From NCBI RefSeq assembly GCF_022234545.1, contig NZ_JAIEUI010000006.1, positions 124,001 to 188,000 of the forward strand: a DNA stretch of 64,000 nucleotides, written 5' to 3'. The notes beneath the pieces are model-generated. The model was not told the DNA's origin. It did no database searches and saw only the letters and a program-made list of their open reading frames with translations. The stretch comes from Paenibacillus piscarius. Its GTDB lineage: Bacteria > Bacillota > Bacilli > Paenibacillales > Paenibacillaceae. This document shows, one piece after another, positions 8,684 through 16,368 of the stretch; within the stretch, counting starts at the first letter, position 1, and every line of letters begins with the position of its first letter. The translations under genes were made by a program, and so were the position numbers.

Positions 8684-9456
8684 GAGCCGAAGGCATCCCG
8701 GTCCGTGTACAGCGTAATGGCGGGATGGGTCCGCAGTAGGCTCGCCGGGCACGCAGTGCTGAGCGGGCCATGAAGCGCAGCCTGCAGCGCAGCCCGTTTA
8801 GCCTTGCCGGGAACTATGGCGAACAAATGACGCCCAGCCATTAGGGCAGGCACGGTCAGCGTCAGCGCATGAGTAGGTACATCGTCCAGCGTAGCGAAGC
8901 AGCCGTCATTCACCTGCTGCTTCCGGCAGGCTTCATCCAATTCGACCGCTTTAACAAGCAGCGGATCGGCGAAATCGGCTACAGGCGGATCATTGAACGC
9001 AATATGCCCGTTCTCCCCGATGCCAAGGCAGACGATATCAATAGGCGCTTCATTCAGCAGCTCTGCGTATCTTCGGCACTCCCCTTCAATATTGTCTGTC
9101 CGGCCCAGCAGCTCGATCCGCCCGGGATTGACCCTGCTGAACAACCGTTCCTGCAAATAGTTCCCGAAGCGTTGGGGGGCCTTCTCCGGCAGGCCGATAT
9201 ATTCATCCATATGAAAAGCGTGCACCCGGGACCAGTCAATCCCCTGCTCCCGGACCAGCCCTTCATACAGCTCGTTCTGTGACGGGGCCGCGGCAAATAC
9301 GATGCGGACCGGAGCTGCGGACTGCGCCTGCAAGTCTCTAATGCTCTGCCCGGCCGCTCCTGCCGCCGCAGCCCCCATCTGGCTGCGCTCGTTGTAGACG
9401 AGAACGCGCATACGTTCCGCTAAATGCTCCGCCGCCGGAATCAACATCTCTTCCAT
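8680..9456 (-). CDS. nagB: Glucosamine-6-phosphate deaminase
   Basis: 258 aa. NagB hallmarks: FHMDEYIGL with the catalytic Asp, and GIGENGHIAFNDPP, the substrate-binding loop. It converts GlcN-6-P to fructose-6-P and ammonia. The ATG at 9456 has AAGGAGAGG upstream. Its stop overlaps the nagA start. Coding for this enzyme next to nagA and a GH20-GH3 hydrolase makes the operon a complete route from chito-oligosaccharides into glycolysis. Confidence 0.95.
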   Translation of the reverse strand: MEEMLIPAAEHLAERMRVLVYNERSQMGAAAAGAAGQSIRDLQAQSAAPVRIVFAAAPSQNELYEGLVREQGIDWSRVHAFHMDEYIGLPEKAPQRFGNYLQERLFSRVNPGRIELLGRTDNIEGECRRYAELLNEAPIDIVCLGIGENGHIAFNDPPVADFADPLLVKAVELDEACRKQQVNDGCFATLDDVPTHALTLTVPALMAGRHLFAIVPGKAKRAALQAALHGPLSTACPASLLRTHPAITLYTDRDAFGS

Positions 9457-9478
9457 GATGAACCCTCTCCTTCTTATA

Positions 9479-9498
9479 GGGGCGGCAGTAACCGCCCC
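9479..9498. other. GC-rich hairpin between the secreted GH18-like gene and nagB
   Basis: GGGGCGG (9479-9485) and CCGCCCC (9492-9498) pair around CAGTAA. On the minus-strand transcript it lies just after the stop of the 9506-12562 gene but lacks a U-run. It may be a weak terminator or a processing/stability element that separates expression of the secreted protein from nagB. Confidence 0.45.
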
Positions 9499-9505
9499 CT
9501 CATTG

Positions 9506-12500
9506 TTAAATCCCGCCGTTAACCAGCAAATATGGCTTGTTATCTGAATTCTCTGAACTGGCCAGCGATACCACTATGCCGGAGGTGTTGGGGTCGCTCC
9601 ACTGGAAGGTCGGCTGCAGGCCAGCCGCCGCTGCTGTGACAACATAAGCGGTGACATCGGCGCTATACCAGCCAGCACCGGTGACCCGGACCGTTCCGAG
9701 ATTGGTACCGCCGCTGACGGGACGGTTATTCCAGGTGATTCCGCTCTCGGTCCACTGCGCTCCGGTGTAGCCCTTCAGTGCAAGCGTAACCGGAGAAGCC
9801 GGAGCAGCGGTGACATACACGTTCAGGGTTACCGATTGCACCGCCGTCCCTGATAGATTCAGCTCCGCCTTCATGAAGGCGATGCGGTCCCCTCCACCCT
9901 GCGAATTCGGCAGATCGGCGACCTCCAGCACAGGCTCCTGACCGAAATTGACAGAAGGCTGATGCTCATGGACATAAGCATCCATGGTCACCGGGATCAC
10001 CGGATCTACAGAAACACTTCTGACGATATGCAGCAGATAAAGATCTGCGGTTCCATCCTCGTGATACACCAGAACCGATACATCAGCAGGCTCTGAACCG
10101 ATCGTGACAGATGCGGCTGTTCCCGATGCCACGGGCAGTCCGTTAATCCGTACTGCATCCGATGCCTTGGCGGTAACCGGTGTAACCTGCAGCGAACTTA
10201 CATTGCTGTTGACAGTTACGGTATAAGCTTTGTCACTTGCACTAAATGGCTTATCCCACACTCCTGCCGACAACGTTAATCCGCTCAGTCCGCCATGCGG
10301 CAGCAGCGCGGTGGTATGCGGCTGGTCATGGGCGCTGGCATAATAATAACCGGCGGCCTGAACTCTTCTCGGCTCGAATCCGGCCTGACGGCCGGCGGGA
10401 ATGGCCTCTGAGGTGAAGCTGGCCCGTCCATCTGCTCCTGTAACAGCCGCTGCATAACGGCCCGCCGAATAGGTGAACCGGCCTTCTATCGCTGCCCCTT
10501 CAAGCACCGCTCCGGTAGCATAATCGCGCACCTTCATGGTAGCGGAAGCCGAAGTGCCGGTGTAGGAGAGCTGCATATCTGTTACGATCATTGGCTTCAG
10601 CGCCGTACTTCCAGTGACCGCAGATACTTCACTGGAGAGCGGCCCGATATTACCCGCCAGATCGCGGGCGGCGATGCGGTAATAGTAGGTGGTGTCCGGG
10701 AGCAATCCCTTGTCCTGATAATTCAGTCCCCGGGCAAGTCCGGCAATATCCGCTGAGGTCGGCGTGAAGCCGGAGACGGTGCTGCGGTAGATAATGTAAC
10801 GGTCTACCTCGTAGTTGTCAGTAGCCATTCCATAATTCAGCCTTACACTCTGATAGTCGCCGGCAACGGCGGTTGGCGTACCTGCAGGTGCGGACGGTGC
10901 TTCATGATCCTCCGGTGCTTCCCAGAAGACGCCGCCCGGTCCCCAATACGAAGGCAGTGCCCGATAGGAATCATAGTGATGGACAGCGATTCCGCCGAAG
11001 GCGCTGCTCTGTCCGGAAGCGGCGTATACCTTGTCCAGCTCGGCTTCCATATGGGTACGGCCTTCCTCCTGGAAGGTGATCGTCTCAGGGTCGCCGCTGT
11101 TTGCAATATCCAGCGTCTCCACCCCGATGACTACAGAATTTGGCTTATTGATGGCTTCGGCATAGGCCAGCTCACCGGCGGCCCCGGCAATAATGCCTGC
11201 GGTTCCCTCAGCGGAATCTCTGTAATCCATAATCGAGATATAATCGGAAATATCCTGTATATGCTCGGATAGCCACTTGGTTGTGCCGTTCCACTGGATA
11301 TCCGCCCCCTGCTCGGAGGAGTCGTACCACTTAGGCACGGCCGGACCGAAGGGCAGCCGGATACCGGCTGTATCACGGCGGTCAATCATTTTCTGCAGAC
11401 CATCCAGATACTCCTTCTGCAGGAACTTGCTTGGATCTTTGAAGTCCGGTGATATATATGGCTCGATGTCCACGTTGATCCCGTCGAACTTCTCATCTGC
11501 ATCCGCTGCAAGATTGTAGTTGATAATTTGCTCTATCTCACGGACGGCATGGCTGTGGTAGCGCTCATATGCACCCATATAAGCCGGGGAGGTTCCGCCC
11601 GCCACCAGGGCATGGACACTTAAGTTCCGCTCATGCGCCCAGCGCATGAAGGAGCGCAGCTCGTCCTCCTGCTCCTCCAGCGCCCGGTAGCCGGCGTAGT
11701 TGCCCACAGCCAGATACAGTGTCGTGACCGGCTCCGACCCGAAGGTTGCGGTGTCCGTAACGAAGGACTCCAGCACCTCCCGCGAGCCCGGATTCAGCAG
11801 CAGCTTATAGCTCTCCGGCTCCCAGATCCACATCGCCCGGTCCTGGTCCGGCAGGGGAACCGCCGGCTCATTCGTACCGGCACCGACCTGCGCATAGACG
11901 GTCGGGCTGTAGCCGTAGCGTCCCGGCGCATTCGTGGCCCGGGCCTCCAGGCTGACCGTTCGGTCGCCGATGCCTGCCGTATTCCAGGTATACACATATT
12001 CTGTGCCGTTATAGGCGGCCTGCTGCCACGGTCCCCGGTTCACCCGGACCTGCACGCCCGAGACCGGCGCAGCCGAATCCGCCTGGACGGTAATGTCTAC
12101 CTGTCCGCTCAAAGACACCCCTTCGTCCGGACCGGTAATCGTCACCACTGGTGCAACACCTGCGGAGTTGTTCACCTGAAGGGTCGCGGACGGACTCCAT
12201 ACCCCGTAGCGGGTGGAGGTATCCAGCCCGCGGGCCACCAGCTCCACCGGACCGTTATACCGGGAGGTGTCGAGTGTATAAGACCAGGTGCCGCTGTCAT
12301 CCCCGTCCGGGTCATCCAGCAGCGCCTCGAACTGGGCCGTCCCGTTTACGTACAACCTGACATCATAGAGTCCGGTATAGGTTCCGCTAACTTCGACTGG
12401 TCCGCCGGAGGAGATGTATCCTCCGGGCGGTTCGTCCAGTGTAATCGTACCTGCGGCCCGGGCTGTGCCCGGAACCGCCACTGCTGAGAGTACAATGATC

Positions 12501-12562
12501 AGACCTACCACCGATAAAACCCATCCAAGCCGTTTGCCAGAGCCTTGCAGCCATTGCTTCAT
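9506..12562 (-). CDS. Secreted multidomain protein with GH18-like TIM barrel, FN3 and C-terminal DNRLRE domain
   Basis: 1018 aa with a Sec signal peptide cleaved near TARAA (about residue 36). Two Ig-like beta domains (about 38-130 and 137-228) precede a barrel-like region (240-550) with FDGINVDIEPY at 359-369. This resembles the GH18 signature DxxDxDxE with the middle Asp replaced by Asn (D360, N363, D365, E367). An FN3 domain follows (about 555-650), then a cadherin-like beta-sandwich (about 750-840). The last 155 residues (DAYVHEHQPSVNFG, ESGITWNNRP) read as a DNRLRE/CBM96-type carbohydrate-binding module. It probably binds or cuts an extracellular amino-sugar polymer whose fragments the ABC transporter imports. 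ATG preceded by AAGGAGGCGG. Enzymatic activity is inferred only. Confidence 0.75.
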   Translation of the reverse strand: MKQWLQGSGKRLGWVLSVVGLIIVLSAVAVPGTARAAGTITLDEPPGGYISSGGPVEVSGTYTGLYDVRLYVNGTAQFEALLDDPDGDDSGTWSYTLDTSRYNGPVELVARGLDTSTRYGVWSPSATLQVNNSAGVAPVVTITGPDEGVSLSGQVDITVQADSAAPVSGVQVRVNRGPWQQAAYNGTEYVYTWNTAGIGDRTVSLEARATNAPGRYGYSPTVYAQVGAGTNEPAVPLPDQDRAMWIWEPESYKLLLNPGSREVLESFVTDTATFGSEPVTTLYLAVGNYAGYRALEEQEDELRSFMRWAHERNLSVHALVAGGTSPAYMGAYERYHSHAVREIEQIINYNLAADADEKFDGINVDIEPYISPDFKDPSKFLQKEYLDGLQKMIDRRDTAGIRLPFGPAVPKWYDSSEQGADIQWNGTTKWLSEHIQDISDYISIMDYRDSAEGTAGIIAGAAGELAYAEAINKPNSVVIGVETLDIANSGDPETITFQEEGRTHMEAELDKVYAASGQSSAFGGIAVHHYDSYRALPSYWGPGGVFWEAPEDHEAPSAPAGTPTAVAGDYQSVRLNYGMATDNYEVDRYIIYRSTVSGFTPTSADIAGLARGLNYQDKGLLPDTTYYYRIAARDLAGNIGPLSSEVSAVTGSTALKPMIVTDMQLSYTGTSASATMKVRDYATGAVLEGAAIEGRFTYSAGRYAAAVTGADGRASFTSEAIPAGRQAGFEPRRVQAAGYYYASAHDQPHTTALLPHGGLSGLTLSAGVWDKPFSASDKAYTVTVNSNVSSLQVTPVTAKASDAVRINGLPVASGTAASVTIGSEPADVSVLVYHEDGTADLYLLHIVRSVSVDPVIPVTMDAYVHEHQPSVNFGQEPVLEVADLPNSQGGGDRIAFMKAELNLSGTAVQSVTLNVYVTAAPASPVTLALKGYTGAQWTESGITWNNRPVSGGTNLGTVRVTGAGWYSADVTAYVVTAAAAGLQPTFQWSDPNTSGIVVSLASSENSDNKPYLLVNGGI

Positions 12563-12647
12563 AAGCGCCGCCTCCTTGTAATGGTCAAGCGAATACCCTG
12601 ATTGCCCTGCCTGTGCTTCTGCGGTTCTTGCCTGCGGTCAGTACCGG

Positions 12648-14210
12648 TTAATTGTTCAATTGAATATTTTGAACGCGGTCATACGCTTCCTTGTACGTCT
12701 CCAGCAGCTTGTCTACACCCAGATTGTTGATCTCTTCCACATATTTATCCCAATCCTCCAGCTTGCGGGAGCCGGTGACGAACTTGGCGAAGCTCTCATC
12801 GCGGTGCTTCTTGATCGCTTGTCCGGTGATGGAGATGACCTCATTCTCCTTCTCCGTGAAGGCCGGACGCGGCTGCATGTTGGCCGGATCGTATTTGACG
12901 GCCTCTTCATAAGCGTGCTTCAGATCCTCCGAGAACAGAGACAGATGGGCATTGAAGTCAATCCACGTATAGGTTCCGCTGGTCTGCAGCCCCGTCTGCT
13001 TCCGCATTTCAATCACATCGGTGAATTCCGGCTTGAACTTGATCGTATCGCCTTCCTTCAGATAGGTCTCGCCTTCCACACCCCAGCTGCTGAGCGTGCG
13101 GCCGTCTTCCGAATAGAAGAAGTCCATGTAACTCATGATATCTTCGATATTCTTCGAGGTTGAAGCAACCGTCAGGCCGCCCTCCATGTAATGGAAGTAA
13201 GGATTAAGCTGCTTGCCGCCTTCAAGCCCAGCGGGGGGAGCCATGAACTGCATATTGAATTCAGGATTCTCCTTACGCATTGCATTATTGAAGAAGTCCA
13301 CCCGGCTGATATAATCCACGGTTACAAAAGACTTGCCGGTGGACACCATGTCCTGCCACTGCTTCGTCTGCAGCGAGAGGAAGTCCGGCGGAATCAGCCC
13401 TTCATCGTAGAACTGCTTCCACATGCCGACCATTTCCTTGTAGCTGTCCTCTGTCGGGCCGTAGCGCCATTCTTTTGTATCGAAATCGTAGTAAGCCCCC
13501 TCGCCTGTTCCATAGTTGACCGTCATGTTCGTGTTCATCTCATCGGGAATCTGGCCGTAACGGACCGATAGCGGATAGCTGTCCGGGTATTTCGCCTTCA
13601 GCGTCTTAAGGGCGGTGTGCAGCTCATCGTAGGTCTTCGGAGCCTCAATGCCTTCCTTCTCAAAAACATCCTGGCGGTACATCCAGATCATGCGGTTCGT
13701 CTCCCCGAAGCCCTGGTTCGGGAACATATACATTTTGCCGTCAGCGGAGAGTGCCGCCTTCGCCTCATCCGGGTACTGCTTCATCCAGGCGGTGAGATTC
13801 GGCAGCTTGTCCATGTATTCCATCAGGTCTACAAGCGCCCCTTGCTGGCCGAACTTGTTCGATTCCTTGCGGTTAGGCATATACATCAGATCTGGCAGTG
13901 AATTGGAGGCTACCGCCAGATTCAGCGCTTCGCCGAGCTTCCCGGAAGGTGTCTGCACCTCCAGGGTTACACCGGTCCGCTCCTTGATCCAGCCCCAAAC
14001 GGGCCAATCCTTGGAGTAAGGGAAGGTGGGATTGTTGTCCAGCAGTGCGGTGAAGGTATGCTCCTGCTTCGCCCCCGCTGTGGCGGCGGCCTCTCCGCCC
14101 GGTGCTCCTGTAGCGGCAGGTGTGGCGTTATTGTTGTTGCCTCCGCTGCATCCAGTGACCAGCAGTGCGGCAGCCGCGAGTGGCAGCATTACAGACTTCC
14201 ATTTGTTCAT
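12648..14210 (-). CDS. Extracellular sugar-binding lipoprotein (LipO/YtcQ type)
   Basis: 520 aa. Lipoprotein signal with lipobox LVTGC, Cys21, then an Asn/Gly/Ala-rich linker. The body carries family-1 solute-binding features of large Paenibacillus LipO proteins (KDWPVWGWIKERTGV, LPDLMYMPN, YGQIPDEMN, YMDFFYSEDGRTLSSWGVEGE). It captures an oligosaccharide outside the membrane and delivers it to the two permeases encoded upstream. With nagA, nagB and a hexosaminidase in the same operon, chito-oligosaccharide is the likeliest ligand. No ATPase gene is present; such importers commonly share an MsmX-type ATPase encoded elsewhere. Confidence 0.9.
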   Translation of the reverse strand: MNKWKSVMLPLAAAALLVTGCSGGNNNNATPAATGAPGGEAAATAGAKQEHTFTALLDNNPTFPYSKDWPVWGWIKERTGVTLEVQTPSGKLGEALNLAVASNSLPDLMYMPNRKESNKFGQQGALVDLMEYMDKLPNLTAWMKQYPDEAKAALSADGKMYMFPNQGFGETNRMIWMYRQDVFEKEGIEAPKTYDELHTALKTLKAKYPDSYPLSVRYGQIPDEMNTNMTVNYGTGEGAYYDFDTKEWRYGPTEDSYKEMVGMWKQFYDEGLIPPDFLSLQTKQWQDMVSTGKSFVTVDYISRVDFFNNAMRKENPEFNMQFMAPPAGLEGGKQLNPYFHYMEGGLTVASTSKNIEDIMSYMDFFYSEDGRTLSSWGVEGETYLKEGDTIKFKPEFTDVIEMRKQTGLQTSGTYTWIDFNAHLSLFSEDLKHAYEEAVKYDPANMQPRPAFTEKENEVISITGQAIKKHRDESFAKFVTGSRKLEDWDKYVEEINNLGVDKLLETYKEAYDRVQNIQLNN

Positions 14211-14251
14211 TCATCATCTCTCCCTTAAGTGTAATTATGGCATATACCGGC

Positions 14252-15127
14252 TCAGCCTTTCACTGCACCAATCATTGCGCCCTTCACAAAATACTTCTGT
14301 ACAAACGGATATACGGTGAGAATCGGCAGTGTGGAGACCATAATCGTCGCGTATTTGAGCGATTCTTCAACGACCTGGTTGTCTCCCCCGATGCCGGTCA
14401 CATCTCCCGAGCTTGCGCTTCCCGCCAGCACCAGATTGCGGAGCAGCACCTGAAGCGGGAACAGGTCCGGGGTGCGCAGATACAGCAGCGGATAGATGAA
14501 GTTATTCCACATGCCCACCGCATAAAACAAAGCAATGGTAGCGAAGGAAGCCTTCGACAGCGGAACAATGATCCGCAGGAAGATGCCGATATCATTCAAT
14601 CCGTCGATGCGGCCGGACTCCTCCAGCTCCTTGGGAATGCCGGAGAAGAAGGTCCGCATCAGAATCAGATTCCAGGTACTGACCGCGCCCGGCAGCACCA
14701 TCCCCCATACCGTATCCACCATGTCCAGGGAACGGACCACGAGGAAGGTCGGGATCATCCCGCCGCTGAAGAACATCGTAACGACGATCAGCATCGTGAA
14801 GGTCTTACGAAGCGCCATATCGCGGCGGGAGAGCGCGTAGGCTCCTGTGGATGTGACCACCAGCGAGATCAGGGTGCCGAGCACGGTGTAGATAATCGTA
14901 TTTTTGTAGGCCGTCCAGATCTTCGGGTCTCCAAGCACCAGCTCGTACATCTTCACATTGAAGCCCTTGGGCCAGAACGAAACCGTGTTCTTGATCACGT
15001 TGACGTCGCTGCTCAGGGAGACCGCCAGCATATGCAGGAACGGATAGAGCGTAATGACTACAACGATCAGCAGAAAGAACGTGCTGACAATATTAAACCA
15101 GGATATTCTCGGTGATCTCATCACCAC
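14252..15127 (-). CDS. Carbohydrate ABC transporter permease (LplC/YtcP type)
   Basis: 291 aa with about six transmembrane helices (first near residues 15-37). It carries the inner-membrane-component EAA-type motif near ELEESGRIDGLNDIGIFLRIIVPLSKA, which contacts the ATPase, and the characteristic end YPFVQKYFVKGAMIGAVKG seen in LplC homologues. It forms the membrane channel with the 15137-16111 product. The gap to the lipoprotein gene is about 40 bp. Confidence 0.92.
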   Translation of the reverse strand: MVMRSPRISWFNIVSTFFLLIVVVITLYPFLHMLAVSLSSDVNVIKNTVSFWPKGFNVKMYELVLGDPKIWTAYKNTIIYTVLGTLISLVVTSTGAYALSRRDMALRKTFTMLIVVTMFFSGGMIPTFLVVRSLDMVDTVWGMVLPGAVSTWNLILMRTFFSGIPKELEESGRIDGLNDIGIFLRIIVPLSKASFATIALFYAVGMWNNFIYPLLYLRTPDLFPLQVLLRNLVLAGSASSGDVTGIGGDNQVVEESLKYATIMVSTLPILTVYPFVQKYFVKGAMIGAVKG

Positions 15128-15136
15128 ACCTCTTCT

Positions 15137-16111
15137 CTACCATAGACTTGTCTCGCTGACCCGGCGGCTGATGTAATTGGCGCTGTAGATGAAGACCAGG
15201 CTGATGATCCCCATGAACAGGTCAATGGAAGCCCCGTAGCTGAAGTTCCCCTGCTCCATCCCGACCCGGTACACATAGGTGCTGATGATGTCAGCCGTAT
15301 CGTAGATCGCCGGGTTCTGCATCAGGAACACCTTCTCGAAGCCGATCTCCAGCACCTTGCCGATGTTCAGAATCAGCGTGATGACAATCGCCGGAGAGAT
15401 GCCGGGCAGGGTGACATGCCAGATTTTGCGCATCCGGCTGGCGCCGTCCATATCGGCCGCTTCATAGAGCTGCGGATCAATTGCCGTCAGTGCGGCGAGA
15501 TAGATGATCGTCTCCCAGCCGATGTGCTGCCAGATCTCCGACAGAACATAGATCCCCCGGAACAGCCCGGGCTCATTCATGAAGTTGATCGGCGAGATGC
15601 CGAACGTGCCCAGCAGATTGTTAATCAGGCCTCCGGTCGGCGACAGGAACATGATCACCATGCTCGCCACAATAACATTGGAGATGAAGTGCGGCAGATA
15701 GCTGACGGTTTGCACGAATTTTTTGAACGCAGCCTTGCGCACTTCATTGAGCAGAATCGCCAGGATGATCGGTGCCGGGAATCCGAAGAACAGCTTGTAT
15801 AAGCCTAGCAGGAAGGTGTTCTTCATCAGCGGCCAGAAGTCAGGGTTCTCGAAGAACATCCTATAATACTTCAGCCCTACCCAGTCACTGGCCCAGATTC
15901 CTTTGAACAGATTGTAATCCTTGAACGTAATCACGAGGCCAAACATCGGCGCATACCGGAAAATCAGATAATACAGCAGGCACGGCAGAAACAGCAGCCA
16001 GAGCGCTTTGTTATGGTGCCAGGTACGCATAAACCGTCCTTGCCGCCGGTAGGGAAGCTTCACTTCCTTTCGCGTGTTGTCCTGTACTGCACTCGTTTGA
16101 GCCATAGGCAT
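15137..16111 (-). CDS. Carbohydrate ABC transporter permease (LplB/YteP type)
   Basis: 324 aa. A basic cytoplasmic N-terminus precedes helices starting at ALWLLFLPCLLYYLIF. LplB signatures include APMFGLVITFKDYN, FKDY and the EAA loop LYEAADMDGASRMRKIWHVTLPGI. First gene of the amino-sugar operon, transcribed away from the AraC-type regulator gene. Partner of the 14252-15127 permease. Confidence 0.92.
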   Translation of the reverse strand: MPMAQTSAVQDNTRKEVKLPYRRQGRFMRTWHHNKALWLLFLPCLLYYLIFRYAPMFGLVITFKDYNLFKGIWASDWVGLKYYRMFFENPDFWPLMKNTFLLGLYKLFFGFPAPIILAILLNEVRKAAFKKFVQTVSYLPHFISNVIVASMVIMFLSPTGGLINNLLGTFGISPINFMNEPGLFRGIYVLSEIWQHIGWETIIYLAALTAIDPQLYEAADMDGASRMRKIWHVTLPGISPAIVITLILNIGKVLEIGFEKVFLMQNPAIYDTADIISTYVYRVGMEQGNFSYGASIDLFMGIISLVFIYSANYISRRVSETSLW

Positions 16112-16188
16112 CCCCTCTTGTTCTTAAATGATAGCAGCTCACTTATATGTCAGCTAACTTCCCCTGTGCTTCCGGGGTTTGTCTCCGA

Positions 16189-16221
16189 ATTATAGTGGCA
16201 AGACGCTGGAAAGCGCTATCA
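16189..16221 (-). promoter_or_regulatory. Promoter region of the sugar operon with overlapping cre-like site
   Basis: A perfect TATAAT lies on the minus strand at 16189-16194, about 78 nt before the first permease gene, with a poor -35. The 14-mer at 16208-16221 reads TGATAGCGCTTTCC on the minus strand and matches the CcpA cre consensus TGWNANCGNTNWCA at 13 of 14 positions. It covers the -35 area. The weak -35 suggests need for activation by the divergent AraC regulator, and the cre site suggests repression by CcpA when glucose is present. The rest of 16112-16368 holds the regulator promoter region; TATGAT near 16317 is a candidate -10. Confidence 0.6.
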
Positions 16222-16368
16222 GCATGTTATATAACTTTTCTCCCGATCTGCATATTTCCCGGTTTAGGTGTATAAATCGGTAAAAGTGCATATTGTGCGT
16301 GTCAGCTTTGGGCCGCTATGATAGGATAAAACCATAGAAAAGCGGCTGCATCTGAAGGGGGACTACAT

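Noticed and set aside
11633..12487. 284-codon plus-strand frame
   Set aside because: Antisense shadow of the secreted GH18-like gene; arginine/proline/histidine-rich composition and no motif.
14165..15115. 316-codon plus-strand frame
   Set aside because: Antisense to a clear ABC permease gene; polar, histidine/glutamine-rich composition typical of shadow frames.
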